Shown in pieces: positions 54,828 to 64,000 of a DNA stretch of 64,000 nt. The stretch spans positions 124,001-188,000 of the forward strand of contig JAUMYZ010000002.1 in assembly GCA_030528385.1 (NCBI GenBank). Reading direction: 5' to 3'. Made by a program: the position numbers and the translations under genes. The notes beneath the pieces were generated by a model, which was not told the DNA's origin, made no database searches, and saw only the letters and a program-made list of their open reading frames with translations. The DNA comes from Moraxella sp. (GTDB lineage: Bacteria; Pseudomonadota; Gammaproteobacteria; Pseudomonadales; Moraxellaceae). Every line of letters starts with the position of its first letter. Within the stretch, counting starts at the first letter, position 1.

Positions 54828-55718
54828 ATGACCCACCATGACATCAGCAAACAAGGTGCTCAAATCTTCAAGCAACATCATCGGCACTTTGGTTGTACCG
54901 ACAGCACCAACAGTCAGTTGATTGCCGACATTGCCAGCGGTCAACAATCTTGTGATGAACCCCATTTGTACACCGCCAGCACCCAAACCGCAGGGCGTGG
55001 ACAGCACGGACGCACATGGCTCAGCGCCGATGGCAATGTTTTTTTGTCGCTTTATACGCCCATTGGCACACCTGAACACACCATCAAACTCAAACAACTC
55101 TCAGGCATGCTTGCTTTGGCGGTGGGATTTTTTCTTTATCGGTTGCCCATCATTCAAGAGATTAATGCCCATCGCAGCGCCGAACAACTGCCGCTCATTG
55201 GTCTAAAGTGGGCAAACGATGTGGGACTTTATGAAAAAACACTGAATAAATTTTTAAAACTGGCAGGCATTTTGATTGAGCCTGTGTTTAAAAAAACCAA
55301 ACAAGGCTCCACATTGGTTGGCGCAGTTACTGGCGTGGGGCTCAACGTCCAAAATACCCCCATCATCACCGATGGTCTGTACCAAGCCGTCAGTCTCAAG
55401 GATTTGTTGCCCGATACGCACAATCTGCCCCACGCCCATGCGTTATACCCGCCAATTGTCCATGCCATTTTACAAGCTGTGATGACCTGCAATCGTTTGG
55501 ACAACAGCAACCATCTTGTGCAATTTGTCAGCAATTTTAACCAAGCTCATGTCCTGACCAATCACTGGGTGCACATCTTTGTGCACAACGACACAAAAAA
55601 CATTGCCACACAAGGCAAATGTTTGGGCATTGACACACAAGGCGGGCTGATTTTGCAAACCGAGCAAGGCACCTGCAGTATTTTTGCTGGCATGGCACAG
55701 CTTCAACAGGACAAATAA
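54828..55718 (+). CDS. birA: biotin-protein ligase (without HTH domain)
   Basis: Protein of 296 residues that attaches biotin to acetyl-CoA carboxylase. The catalytic motif AGRGQHGRTWLS binds biotinyl-AMP, then FFLYRLPII, IGLKWANDVGLY (the KWPNDV motif) and GVGLNVQNT. There is no N-terminal helix-turn-helix, so it should not act as a repressor. The ATG at 54828 is where homology begins. Its stop overlaps the coaX start (TAATG). Confidence 0.93.
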   Translation: MTHHDISKQGAQIFKQHHRHFGCTDSTNSQLIADIASGQQSCDEPHLYTASTQTAGRGQHGRTWLSADGNVFLSLYTPIGTPEHTIKLKQLSGMLALAVGFFLYRLPIIQEINAHRSAEQLPLIGLKWANDVGLYEKTLNKFLKLAGILIEPVFKKTKQGSTLVGAVTGVGLNVQNTPIITDGLYQAVSLKDLLPDTHNLPHAHALYPPIVHAILQAVMTCNRLDNSNHLVQFVSNFNQAHVLTNHWVHIFVHNDTKNIATQGKCLGIDTQGGLILQTEQGTCSIFAGMAQLQQDK

Positions 55719-56440
55719 TGACCACACTTTGGCTAGACCTTGGCAACACGCGCTTAAAATATTGGTTGATGGACAACAATCACATCATCGCGCACGACGC
55801 TCGCGAGCACCTAAAAGCCCCCAACGAACTGCTGTTGGGACTGATGGGCACATTTGCGCAATATCACCCAACGTTTATTGGTATCTCAAGCGTGCTTGGC
55901 ACAAAAATCAACCACGCCATACACAACACATTGACCAACTTGGGCATTGATTTTGAATTTGCAAAAGTGAACAGCCACCACCCTTTATTAAGCAGCCAAT
56001 ACGACCCTTTGCAACTTGGTGTTGACAGATGGCTACAAATGCTTGGCGCTGCAGAAAGCCACAGTCGTCAATGCGTGGTGGGCTGTGGCACAGCACTGAC
56101 CATAGATTTTATTGACCAAGGCAACCATCTTGGTGGCTATATTTTGCCCAATGTCTATATGCAGCGCCACGCTCTGTATGCTGGCACACAGCAAATTGAT
56201 GTGAAAGCGGGCAAATTTGACAGTATCGCACTTGGCACAACCACGTCTGACGCGGTCAATCACGGCGTGCTGTTTGGGATATTGGGCGCGGTCAATCACG
56301 CCATGCAACGTTATCCAACCTATCGGCTGATTTTAACAGGCGGCGGTGCTGATATGCTTGCCAAACACCTGACACACCCCCTACAAATCAATAAAGACTT
56401 GCTGCTACTGGGGTTGTGGCGTTACTTTAACGCCGCCTAA
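55718..56440 (+). CDS. coaX: type III pantothenate kinase
   Basis: Protein of 240 residues that phosphorylates pantothenate, the first step of CoA synthesis. Motifs: LDLGNTRLKYW at the start (ASKHA phosphate-1 loop), GVDRWLQMLGA in the middle, GCGTALTIDFID (second phosphate loop) and TGGGAD near the end. The start overlaps birA by one base. A birA-coaX pair is common in gammaproteobacteria such as Pseudomonas and Acinetobacter. It is convergent with argH. Confidence 0.95.
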   Translation: MTTLWLDLGNTRLKYWLMDNNHIIAHDAREHLKAPNELLLGLMGTFAQYHPTFIGISSVLGTKINHAIHNTLTNLGIDFEFAKVNSHHPLLSSQYDPLQLGVDRWLQMLGAAESHSRQCVVGCGTALTIDFIDQGNHLGGYILPNVYMQRHALYAGTQQIDVKAGKFDSIALGTTTSDAVNHGVLFGILGAVNHAMQRYPTYRLILTGGGADMLAKHLTHPLQINKDLLLLGLWRYFNAA

Positions 56441-56457
56441 CAACCCCAACAAACCAT

Positions 56458-56473
56458 CAAAGCCAAGGCTTTG
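56458..56473. terminator. short palindrome between coaX and argH
   Basis: CAAAGCC-AA-GGCTTTG is a perfect 7-bp inverted repeat in the 42-bp space between convergent genes. There is no clear T run and the loop is too short for an ideal stem, so its role as a terminator is uncertain. Confidence 0.35.
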
Positions 56474-56482
56474 AAACATCAA

Positions 56483-57868
56483 TCAAACAAGTTTTTTGCG
56501 AGCGCGCAAAATGGCGAGCTTGACTTGTTCAGGGGCAGTGCCACCGATGTGGTTGCGGGCGTTTAGCGAACCTTCTAAGGTCAAGCAGTCAAAGACGTCA
56601 TCGCCAATCAGCGGGCTAAAACTTTGCAATTCATCAAGGCTGAGCTCAGATAAATCCACGCCCTTTGCTACGCCCAGTGCCACTGCCTTGCCCACCACTT
56701 CATGAGCGTCCCGAAACGGCAAGCCTTTTTTGACCAGATAATCGGCTAGGTCAGTGGCGGTGGCATAGCCTTTTAGTGTGGCGGTACGCATATTGTCCAC
56801 ATTGGGGCTAATGTTCGGCAGCATATCGGCAAAGGCAATCAGCGAGCCTGTGAGCGTGTCCACACAGTCAAACAGGGGCTCTTTGTCTTCTTGGTTGTCT
56901 TTATTATAGGCAAGGGGCTGATTTTTCATGAGTGTTAAAAGCGTGGTAAGCTGTCCAAACACCCGAGCCGCCTTGCCACGCACCAACTCTGGCACGTCAG
57001 GGTTTTTCTTTTGCGGCATGATAGATGAGCCCGTACAAAAGCGGTCAGGAATATGAATAAAAGCAAACTGCGCCGACATCCATAGTATGAGCTCTTCGCT
57101 CATGCGTGATAAGTGCATCATAAGAATTGACGCATTGGCGGTAAATTCAATGGCAAAATCACGGTCACTCACTGCGTCCAGCGAATTTTGGCAAATGCCT
57201 TCAAAGCCCAAGAGTTTGGCGGTCATCGCGCGGTCAATCGGATAGGTTGTGCCTGCCAGAGCCGCCGAGCCTAGGGGCATTTGGTTAATGCGTTTTCTGG
57301 TTTGGCTAAAACGCTCGCCATCGCGAGCAAGCATTTCAAACCACGCCATCACATGATGAGCAAAGGATACAGGCTGAGCGGTTTGCAAGTGGGTAAAACC
57401 CGGCATGATGGTGTGGGTGTGCTGTTCGGCCAGATCAAGTAGCCCACTTTGCAAACGCCCTAGCAATGCCAAAATGTTATCGGTTTCATCTCGTAGCCAC
57501 AGGCGAATGTCGGTCGCCACTTGGTCATTGCGGCTTCTGCCTGTGTGCAACTTTTTACCGACATCGCCAATCAACGCCGTCAAGCGACTTTCAATATTCA
57601 TATGCACGTCTTCTAGTGCCACACGCCACACAAACTCACCACGCTCAATCTCGCCTTGGATTTGGGTGAGACCTTCAATGATTTGCAAACTTTCGTCCAT
57701 CGTGATAATACCGCACTGCCCGAGCATGGTGGCATGAGCGATAGAGCCTTGTATGTCTTGCTTTGCCATGCGTTTATCAAAGTTCACCGAAGCGGTAAAT
57801 TCAGCGACAAAGCGGTCAGTCGCTTCACTAAAACGTCCACCCCACATTTGCCCAACTTGAGTGTTCAT
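56483..57868 (-). CDS. argH: argininosuccinate lyase
   Basis: Enzyme of 461 residues that splits argininosuccinate into arginine and fumarate. N-terminal [17 protein letters not shown], the central [16 protein letters not shown], and the fumarase-superfamily signature [11 protein letters not shown] are present. Start at MNTQVGQM with GGAGAG 3-5 nt before the ATG; longer readings lack a ribosome-binding site. In Pseudomonas and Acinetobacter argH is next to algZ-algR, and here too an algR-like gene is divergent from it. Confidence 0.96.
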   Translation of the reverse strand: MNTQVGQMWGGRFSEATDRFVAEFTASVNFDKRMAKQDIQGSIAHATMLGQCGIITMDESLQIIEGLTQIQGEIERGEFVWRVALEDVHMNIESRLTALIGDVGKKLHTGRSRNDQVATDIRLWLRDETDNILALLGRLQSGLLDLAEQHTHTIMPGFTHLQTAQPVSFAHHVMAWFEMLARDGERFSQTRKRINQMPLGSAALAGTTYPIDRAMTAKLLGFEGICQNSLDAVSDRDFAIEFTANASILMMHLSRMSEELILWMSAQFAFIHIPDRFCTGSSIMPQKKNPDVPELVRGKAARVFGQLTTLLTLMKNQPLAYNKDNQEDKEPLFDCVDTLTGSLIAFADMLPNISPNVDNMRTATLKGYATATDLADYLVKKGLPFRDAHEVVGKAVALGVAKGVDLSELSLDELQSFSPLIGDDVFDCLTLEGSLNARNHIGGTAPEQVKLAILRARKKLV

Positions 57869-58407
57869 AAGCTCTCCATCAATAGTCAATCGTTTACAAT
57901 TATAATACAAAGCATACATTATGTGCCAGTTTAAGCGCAGATTGTACCCCATTTTCCCACAAACCACCATCAAATACCAAAAAACACATTTCTGTACTGT
58001 ATTTATATTTTTTTGCATAATATCTTGATTTATAATAGCTTTGTCCTATTTTTTAATTTTTTTTGCATAAATTTAAAGCAACCAAAAATTTTTGGCAAGA
58101 TAATTGCATTAACAATATTAAGCACACAATGCTCATAATTTTTGTAATAATTTCAACGAGTTATTTAACAGAAATTATAAAAAAATTAACCAAAATAAAA
58201 CAAAAAACCATTGATTTATCCGATTTTGCTTATGGCAGATGGTATATGATGGTTTGACTTTTTGGAGCACAAGCGTCATCAAAGGAATGATTTTTATTGC
58301 ACAAAGCAAGCAAGATGGGTTGTGCTTTGATGACAAAATTTAGGTTGGTCAAACCAGCCAATCTTTCACAAACAATAAAATCTTGAGTAAATCTTAAGGA
58401 GCCTATT
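57869..58407. other. AT-rich spacer in place of a sensor-kinase gene
   Basis: 539 bp between argH and the AlgR-like gene with no credible gene. In related bacteria I would expect the algZ/fimS histidine kinase in this area. Short runs such as TTTTTTGCATAA occur twice (about 58008 and 58057). No remnants of a kinase were recognisable. Confidence 0.5.
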
Positions 58408-59142
58408 ATGCAGGTTGTCATCTGCGATATAGAATTAGCAGTACGCAAACATCTGGCAAGTTTGGTTGAGAGCCTTGGACATCAAGTTGTTGCTCAGGTT
58501 GAAAAACTAGAAGACATCATCAATGAAGTCAAAACCCATCAGCCCGATGTCGTCTTACTAAGCGCCCATGCGCCCAACGTACCAGAGTTCTACCACGCAC
58601 TCAGCCATGAGTTTGAATACCCGCCTGCATTGGTATTTTCAGGACTTGATGACATTGTGCCGATTTTGACCGCACTCAAAGCGGGCGCAACCGACTATTT
58701 GCTCATTCCTGTCAAACAAAATGACCTAAGATTTGCCTTTGAAAAAGCAGGCCGTCTCAACGCCGCCCAACAAACCGCGCTCAGCAGCGAACAAGGCAAA
58801 CCCAACCGACCACGCCAATACATCGCTGCGCGCACCCATCGCGGGGTGGAACTGATTGCGCTGGCAGACGTGTATTATTTTACCGCCGACCAAAAGTATG
58901 TCAAAGTGCGCCACAAAAATGGCGTGGTACTCATTGACGAAACCTTAAAAGACCTAGAGCAAGAGTTTGGTGGCATGATGTTCCGCATTCATCGTAACGC
59001 ACTGATTAATCTGGATTATTTGGACTTATTAGAAACCGTAGATAGCGGTCAGTACCAAGTGCGTTTTCGCGACATGAACGAAACGCTGGCGGTGTCGCGT
59101 CGTCATCTGCCCATGCTGCGCGAAAAAATCCAAAACATCTGA
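58408..59142 (+). CDS. AlgR/LytTR-type response regulator lacking the phosphorylation Asp
   Basis: Protein of 244 residues. An N-terminal receiver-like domain (1-120) is followed by a LytTR DNA-binding domain (about 135-242: QYIAARTHRGVELIALADV, VKVRHKNGVVLIDETLKDL and FRIHRNALINLDYLDLLE). In the receiver the place of the phospho-accepting Asp is Ser52 (PDVVLLSAHAP), and the acidic pair near the start is only Asp7 plus Ile8. The conserved Lys is kept (IPVKQND). So it probably works without phosphorylation. A good AAGGAG lies 7-8 nt before the ATG. In Pseudomonas the AlgR relative controls twitching and alginate. Confidence 0.85.
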   Translation: MQVVICDIELAVRKHLASLVESLGHQVVAQVEKLEDIINEVKTHQPDVVLLSAHAPNVPEFYHALSHEFEYPPALVFSGLDDIVPILTALKAGATDYLLIPVKQNDLRFAFEKAGRLNAAQQTALSSEQGKPNRPRQYIAARTHRGVELIALADVYYFTADQKYVKVRHKNGVVLIDETLKDLEQEFGGMMFRIHRNALINLDYLDLLETVDSGQYQVRFRDMNETLAVSRRHLPMLREKIQNI

Positions 59143-59153
59143 ACCCCAAAACC

Positions 59154-60092
59154 TTACCCTTGTTTGACAAACGCAGCAACCTGCTGGCAAACGATTTGCC
59201 ACAGCCGTTGTTGGGCGTGCAAACTGCCCCAAGCATTATGTGGCGTAAACAGCACCCTTGGGTGGTCTTTTAGGGCAAACAGCGGCTCATCGCTTGGTGG
59301 TTCTTTGTCAAACACGTCTGTGGCATAACCCAAAATCTGCCCATCTTGTATGGCGCGAACGATGGATTGACTGTCCACAACCGCCCCACGCGCCACATTG
59401 ACAATCAACGGACAACGCGCCATCTTGGCAAGCGTGTGTTCATTGATTAAATGATGAGTGTCATCAACCAAAGGGCAATGCAAACTTAGCACATCGCTTT
59501 GTTTTAGCACTTGCTCAAATGGCACATAAGTCTCATCTCTGGGCGCCTTGCCTTGACGCTCGGCATACAACACCGTCATACCAAAAGCGCGAGCGATTTG
59601 TCCGACCTTGCTGCCGATTGTGCCTTTGCCGACAATGCCTAAAGTGCGCCCCGCCAAATCCAAAATTGGCACATCAAGCAAACAAAACTTGCCTGCATCC
59701 TGCCAAGCACCACCAACGACCTGCTGATGATAATGGCGACTTGCGCGCATGACACTAAGCATCAACATAAAAGCATGCTCTGGCACACTTGTTGTTGCGT
59801 AAGCTGCCACATTGTACAGTTGGACGCCATGGTCTTGGCAGGCGACTTTGTCTACATTGTCCATGCCAGTGGCGGTCAATTGAATCAACTTAAGTTTGGG
59901 CAAGCGCTCAATCACCGCCCTATCTAGCACCACTTTATTGGTAATGACAATGTCAGCGTCAAGACAGCGCTGCACAATCACAGACACATCATTTGGCGTA
60001 TGCTCAAATACCGTATACGCATGCACTTCATCGGGTTTTTGTAAATTCAATGTATCTACAAAAGTCGCCCTGTCCAAAAACACCGCTTTCAT
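59154..60092 (-). CDS. D-2-hydroxyacid dehydrogenase
   Basis: NAD(P)-dependent enzyme of 312 residues of the D-isomer-specific family. Rossmann motif GRTLGIVGKGTIGSKVGQIA in the middle, the substrate Arg/Glu region VNVARGAVVD, and HNAWGSLHA near the end with the catalytic His. The closest match in feeling is glycerate/hydroxypyruvate reductase; substrate uncertain. Start at MKAVFLD, 6 nt after AAGGAA. It is convergent with the AlgR-like gene. Confidence 0.9.
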   Translation of the reverse strand: MKAVFLDRATFVDTLNLQKPDEVHAYTVFEHTPNDVSVIVQRCLDADIVITNKVVLDRAVIERLPKLKLIQLTATGMDNVDKVACQDHGVQLYNVAAYATTSVPEHAFMLMLSVMRASRHYHQQVVGGAWQDAGKFCLLDVPILDLAGRTLGIVGKGTIGSKVGQIARAFGMTVLYAERQGKAPRDETYVPFEQVLKQSDVLSLHCPLVDDTHHLINEHTLAKMARCPLIVNVARGAVVDSQSIVRAIQDGQILGYATDVFDKEPPSDEPLFALKDHPRVLFTPHNAWGSLHAQQRLWQIVCQQVAAFVKQG

Positions 60093-60345
60093 GAGTTTCC
60101 TTAAAATAACCGTTTGGCAGATGCCAAACATTTTGTTAATGATTTTTGCTTGCTATCTTGGTACACAATCGTTACCATACAACATAAAACTTTTAGTGTA
60201 ACACGTTATTGTCTTTTTGGCATTGAATCATCATAACCATTCAAAATAACAACCACCAAAACCCAACAAAAAGATGTTAAATTTGCCAATTTTTAGTAGA
60301 ATAACGGCTTTTTGCCACAGTCATTTATCAGTCAAAGAGTAGCTT

Positions 60346-63219
60346 ATGAGTCAATTTGCCATTGGTCAACGTTATTTGTCCGACACCGAAAGCAATCTTG
60401 GTTTGGGCGTGGTGATAGATATGGACGAACGTTGCGTGCACATCTTATTTCCACAAAGCGAAGAGACGCGCGTTTATGCCAAAGCATCTGCCTTGTTATC
60501 ACGTGTGGTATTTGGTGTGGGCGACACCATCAGCGACCAAGACAACAACGAATTTGTGGTAACGCGTTGCGAAGATGTGGGCGGTGTCATGCGCTATCAT
60601 CTATCATGTGGCAAAACACTGATGGAAACGCGACTTGGGGCAAACATCACCCTTGCCAAACCCTTAGAGCGACTTTTGGCAGGACGCATTGAAAACGCCC
60701 AATGGTACGAGCTGCGCCAAGACGCCCTAAAACTTAGCACCATGCTCAGTCGCCACCCGCTGCGTGGGCTCATCGGCGCCAGAGTGGACATCATCAAACA
60801 CCAACTGTACATCGCCCACGAAGTTGGCAAACGCATCGCACCGCGCGTTTTGCTCGCCGATGAAGTGGGTTTGGGCAAAACCATTGAAGCGGGTTTGATT
60901 GTCCACCAACAACTCATCACAGGCAAAGCCGAGCGCGTGCTGATACTTGTGCCCGACAGTCTACAATACCAATGGCTCATAGAGTTAAAGCGCCGTTTTA
61001 ATTTGGATTTTGCCATTTTTGATTTGGTGCGCACCGCCGCCATCAAAGAACACAACCCAGAACAAAACGTCTTTGCCACAGAACAACTCATCATCGCCAG
61101 CATTGAACTTTTGCTTGACCATCACGACCTATATGCACAAGCCTACGCCGCTGGTTTTGATTTGTTGGTGGTGGACGAAGCGCACCATCTGGCTTGGGAC
61201 AGCGAACAAGGCGGCAACGACAAATACGAGCTGGTGGCTGATTTTGCTGCCCATATTGCAGGGGTGCTGCTGCTCACTGCCACGCCTGAGCAACTGGGGG
61301 TTGCCAGCCATTTTGCGCGCTTGCGTCTGCTTGACCGGCACCGCTTTGATGACCTAGAAGACTTTATCGCCGCCCAAGATGCGTTTGTTGATGTGGCAAT
61401 GGTGGCAACGCTGCTGATTGACAACCACCAATTGTCCGCCAAACAAATCAGCGCCGTGGCAGGCCTGCTCGGTTATAGCGACCAAGACATCCACGACATC
61501 AACCAAAATGAGCAACTGCGCGCGCACATCATTGGCGAACTGCTTGACCGACATGGCACAGGACGCGTGCTCTTTCGCAACACCCGCGACAGTGTGCAAG
61601 GTTTTTATGGGCGCTGCAGCATTGCTTATCCACTGCCCCTGCCCAATGCGTGGCAAAACACGACATACACCCATGGCAAACTGCGTGAGCAACTGTGGGG
61701 CGAAGAAAGCAGCACCGATGGCACGTGGTTAAAGAGCGACCCCAGAGTGCCTTGGTTGGTTGGGCTGCTCAAAGACCATCTTAAACACAAAAAAGCCTTA
61801 CTGATTGCCAGAAGTGGCGCCACCATTGAGCACCTTGAATTGGTATTGCGGCTGCATGCGGGCATAAAAACAGCCATCTTTACCGAACAGATGAATTTAT
61901 TAGAGCGCGACCAAGCAGCGGCTTATTTTGCTGACAGTGGCGGAGCACAAATTTTGTTGTGCTCAGAAATTGGCTCAGAAGGGCGCAACTTTCAATTTGT
62001 CCAAGATTTGATATTGTTTGATTTGCCTGCCAATCCTGACACCTTAGAGCAGCGCATTGGGCGACTTGACCGCATTGGACAAACAGGACACATTCAACTG
62101 CACGTGCCATTTGTGGCAGGCACCGCCCAAGAGCGCTTGTACCACTGGTACGACAGCGCCCTAAACATTTTTAACCAAATCAGCCCCACCGCCCAAACGG
62201 TACAAGAAAGTTTTATTGAAGCACTCAAACCACTTTTAGAAGGCAAGTTGCTTGATGGTGAAACACCCGCACAATTTCACGAGCGCTTTGTCAAACTCAT
62301 CGCCAACGCCACTTTGCTGCGCCAAGAACTAGAAGCCGAGCTGCAAGCTGGGCGCGACCGTCTATTGGAGTACAACTCTTGTCGCCCAATGGTGGCTACG
62401 CGTATCAGCGACGCCATGCATGAGCTGGACAAGGCTCACATACTGCCAATGTTCCTTGACCGTTATTTGTCAGCAATCGGCTTGGATTATAGCCAACAGC
62501 GCGATGGCTCTTGGGTCATTCACCCCATTGACGGCGGCCAAATGCACGACGCTGGTATTGAACATTTGCCCATAGACGAAGATGGCATGACACTCACCTT
62601 TGACCGTCAGCAGGCATTGGCGCGTGAAGACATGGCATACATGACCCTAGAACACCCACTCATCAGCGCCATCTTGGAGATGATAAAGACTGGCACCTTT
62701 GGCAATACCCAAGTTGCCCTGCTCAAGTCCAGCGCCTTACCCCAAGGCATTTTGTTAGTGGAGCAGCAATTTCGTGTTGAAAGCATCGCCCCCAAGGCAC
62801 TCAATCTCAATGCCTACCTGCCCCAGCAGCTCATACGAATCGTGCTTGCCGAAGGCGGCAAAAATCTCAGCCAATTTGCCACCCCCGATAAGCTGCTGCC
62901 ATTGATTGAACGCCTAGACAAAGCCAAAGCGCGCCAAGTCGTCAAAGCGCGCAGTCGGGTCATTGAAACGCTCAGCAACCAAGCCAAAACGCTTGCCAGT
63001 CAGCAACTGACGACGATTGGTCAACAAGCCAGTGAACAATTTGGGGCTTATTTTAACAAAGAAATCGGACGCATGCAGCGCCTACAAAACATCAACCCTA
63101 ACGTGCGCGACGACGAAATCCTTGCCCTACAAAAAATGCAGCAGCAAGGCTTGTCGGCGCTGGCAAATTTGTCGCTTGTGCCTGACAGCATTCGTGTGCT
63201 GGTGTGCGTCAAGCCCTAG
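60346..63219 (+). CDS. rapA: RNA polymerase-associated ATPase RapA
   Basis: Swi2/Snf2-type ATPase of 957 residues that recycles stalled RNA polymerase. Two N-terminal Tudor-like beta domains (about 1-105) begin FAIGQRYLSDTESNLGLG. Helicase motif I is DEVGLGKTIEAGL, motif II DEAHH, and the C-terminal lobe has SEIGSEGRNFQF and QRIGRLDRIGQTGHI (motifs V and VI). Length is typical. A spacer with repeats follows before comM. Confidence 0.95.
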   Translation: MSQFAIGQRYLSDTESNLGLGVVIDMDERCVHILFPQSEETRVYAKASALLSRVVFGVGDTISDQDNNEFVVTRCEDVGGVMRYHLSCGKTLMETRLGANITLAKPLERLLAGRIENAQWYELRQDALKLSTMLSRHPLRGLIGARVDIIKHQLYIAHEVGKRIAPRVLLADEVGLGKTIEAGLIVHQQLITGKAERVLILVPDSLQYQWLIELKRRFNLDFAIFDLVRTAAIKEHNPEQNVFATEQLIIASIELLLDHHDLYAQAYAAGFDLLVVDEAHHLAWDSEQGGNDKYELVADFAAHIAGVLLLTATPEQLGVASHFARLRLLDRHRFDDLEDFIAAQDAFVDVAMVATLLIDNHQLSAKQISAVAGLLGYSDQDIHDINQNEQLRAHIIGELLDRHGTGRVLFRNTRDSVQGFYGRCSIAYPLPLPNAWQNTTYTHGKLREQLWGEESSTDGTWLKSDPRVPWLVGLLKDHLKHKKALLIARSGATIEHLELVLRLHAGIKTAIFTEQMNLLERDQAAAYFADSGGAQILLCSEIGSEGRNFQFVQDLILFDLPANPDTLEQRIGRLDRIGQTGHIQLHVPFVAGTAQERLYHWYDSALNIFNQISPTAQTVQESFIEALKPLLEGKLLDGETPAQFHERFVKLIANATLLRQELEAELQAGRDRLLEYNSCRPMVATRISDAMHELDKAHILPMFLDRYLSAIGLDYSQQRDGSWVIHPIDGGQMHDAGIEHLPIDEDGMTLTFDRQQALAREDMAYMTLEHPLISAILEMIKTGTFGNTQVALLKSSALPQGILLVEQQFRVESIAPKALNLNAYLPQQLIRIVLAEGGKNLSQFATPDKLLPLIERLDKAKARQVVKARSRVIETLSNQAKTLASQQLTTIGQQASEQFGAYFNKEIGRMQRLQNINPNVRDDEILALQKMQQQGLSALANLSLVPDSIRVLVCVKP

Positions 63220-63240
63220 CACAAAGCCCCAACTCATGCC

Positions 63241-63316
63241 CATGCCATTTGTCTTAAATTGGATAAATGGCATGATTTTTGCTACAAAAAATCTTAAAAA
63301 TGGCATGATTTTTGCT
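63241..63316. repeat. 19-bp direct repeats with an inverted copy
   Basis: AAATGGCATGATTTTTGCT occurs at 63265-63283 and again at 63298-63316. Its first ten bases also occur inverted as CATGCCATTT at 63241-63250, so a hairpin can form with the first copy. The group lies between rapA and comM. It may be a terminator, a control site or a small duplication. Confidence 0.65.
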
Positions 63317-63370
63317 TAATAAACTGTTTGGACTTTTTATGTCTCCTAAAAATGGGGCGGGAGTTGTTGT

Positions 63371-64000
63371 ATGTCGTTTGCACAGGTGTTGACGCGCTCG
63401 GTGGTTGGGCTGCACGCACCACAAGTCTTGGTAGAAGTACATTTATCACAAGGGTTGCCAGCACTGACCATCGTGGGTCTGCCCGAAGCGTCCGTGCGCG
63501 AAAGCAAAGACAGAGTGCGCTCAGCGATTTTAAACAGCGGCTTTGATTTTCCCAATCGCCGTCTCACCATCAACCTTGCGCCCGCCGACCTACCCAAGGA
63601 CGGCGCTCGGCTGGATTTACCCATTGCTCTGGGAATCTTGGCAGCCAGCGGGCAAATTGACGCCAAAACGCTTGATGATTTTGAGTTTGTGGGCGAATTG
63701 GCACTAAATGGCGAGCTGCGAGCAATCAGTGGAGCGCTGGCGGTGGTCTGCGCCATCAAACATGACAACAAGCGGCGCAAACTCATCATACCAAGCGCCA
63801 ATGCTCCAGAAGCCAGCAAAGTCAAAGACTTGACCATTCACCAAGCCAACTCTTTGGCGCAAGTGTGTCAACACCTTGATGTGCTCAGTGGCATCAGCAC
63901 CAATCCAGAACATCGCTTGCCCATCATCGCCCACACCCCCAACAACAGCATACACACGCACGCTTTGGATTTGGCAGACGTCAAAGGACAGCACCACGCC
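63371..64000 (+). CDS. comM: YifB/ComM-type AAA+ ATPase (start only)
   Basis: The first 210 residues of a ComM/YifB Mg-chelatase-like protein: MSFAQVLTRSVVGL, then VEVHLSQGLPALTIVGLPE, SVRESKDRVRSAILNSGFDF and NLAPADLPKDGARLDLPIAL, the conserved N-terminal Lon-like domain. ComM is a helicase that extends branch migration during natural transformation, which fits a naturally competent Moraxellaceae. The AAA+ domain lies outside the window. The ATG at 63371 begins the conserved sequence. Confidence 0.93.
   Translation, partial: MSFAQVLTRSVVGLHAPQVLVEVHLSQGLPALTIVGLPEASVRESKDRVRSAILNSGFDFPNRRLTINLAPADLPKDGARLDLPIALGILAASGQIDAKTLDDFEFVGELALNGELRAISGALAVVCAIKHDNKRRKLIIPSANAPEASKVKDLTIHQANSLAQVCQHLDVLSGISTNPEHRLPIIAHTPNNSIHTHALDLADVKGQHHA

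Noticed and set aside
58063-58257. Plus-strand 64-codon frame upstream of the AlgR-like gene
   Set aside because: AT-rich, no ribosome-binding site, and no kinase-like sequence. It is most likely chance.

Overview
The window reads as a chromosomal segment of a Moraxellaceae gammaproteobacterium, most likely a Moraxella species. This is inferred from the mix of genes (prlC-yheV, birA-coaX, lpxC facing a DciA-type gene, argH next to an AlgR-type regulator), from a moderate GC content with AT-rich spacers, and from homopolymeric G tracts like those used for phase variation in Moraxella and Neisseria. No database search was possible, so genus and family names rest on recognised motifs and gene order.

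Layout: 1-2.9 kb is the end of a histidine-utilisation (hut) cluster. 3-14 kb carries ftsH-rlmE, yhbY, secreted proteins, dciA, lpxC, two tRNA genes, an SH3-like protein and gltX. 14-25 kb carries a baeRF3 protein, prlC-yheV, a nitronate monooxygenase, a broken WG-repeat gene, coaBC and fadD. 26-34 kb carries rph, a pirin and the branched-chain amino acid genes ilvB-ilvH-ilvC, with two extra genes between ilvH and ilvC. 34-40.8 kb carries queG, a phosphatase, rpoN, a nitrilase-family gene and xerC. 45.6-64 kb carries a MATE pump, a sulfur-responsive arsR-rhodanese operon, smc, a DUF4407 gene, birA-coaX, argH, an AlgR-like regulator, a 2-hydroxyacid dehydrogenase, rapA and comM (cut by the window end).

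The standout region is 40.85-45.5 kb, whose cassette part is far more AT-rich than its surroundings. On the minus strand it has a good promoter, then a Gly/Ala-rich peptide precursor that carries both a Sec signal peptide and a second leader ending in a double-glycine-type Gly-Ala site (MTDKQMEETQGA). After it comes a series of core-peptide pieces alternating with short membrane proteins that could be immunity proteins. The series ends with two Sec-exported proteins: an outer-membrane beta-barrel-like protein and a free-standing C39 cysteine peptidase. No ABC transporter is present. I infer a bacteriocin or contact-toxin system in which the precursor crosses the inner membrane by Sec, is cut in the periplasm by the C39 peptidase, and leaves through the barrel. 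A 40-bp exact repeat of the leader end in front of a second, headless core suggests silent cassettes that could be swapped into the expressed gene. The expressed precursor is currently frameshifted at a run of seven G.

Other points of interest are an 11-G run inside the promoter spacer of the DUF4407 gene (likely phase variation); an AlgR-type regulator that has lost its phosphorylation aspartate and has no sensor-kinase gene beside it; an ArsR operator overlapping its own promoter; and several decayed genes.
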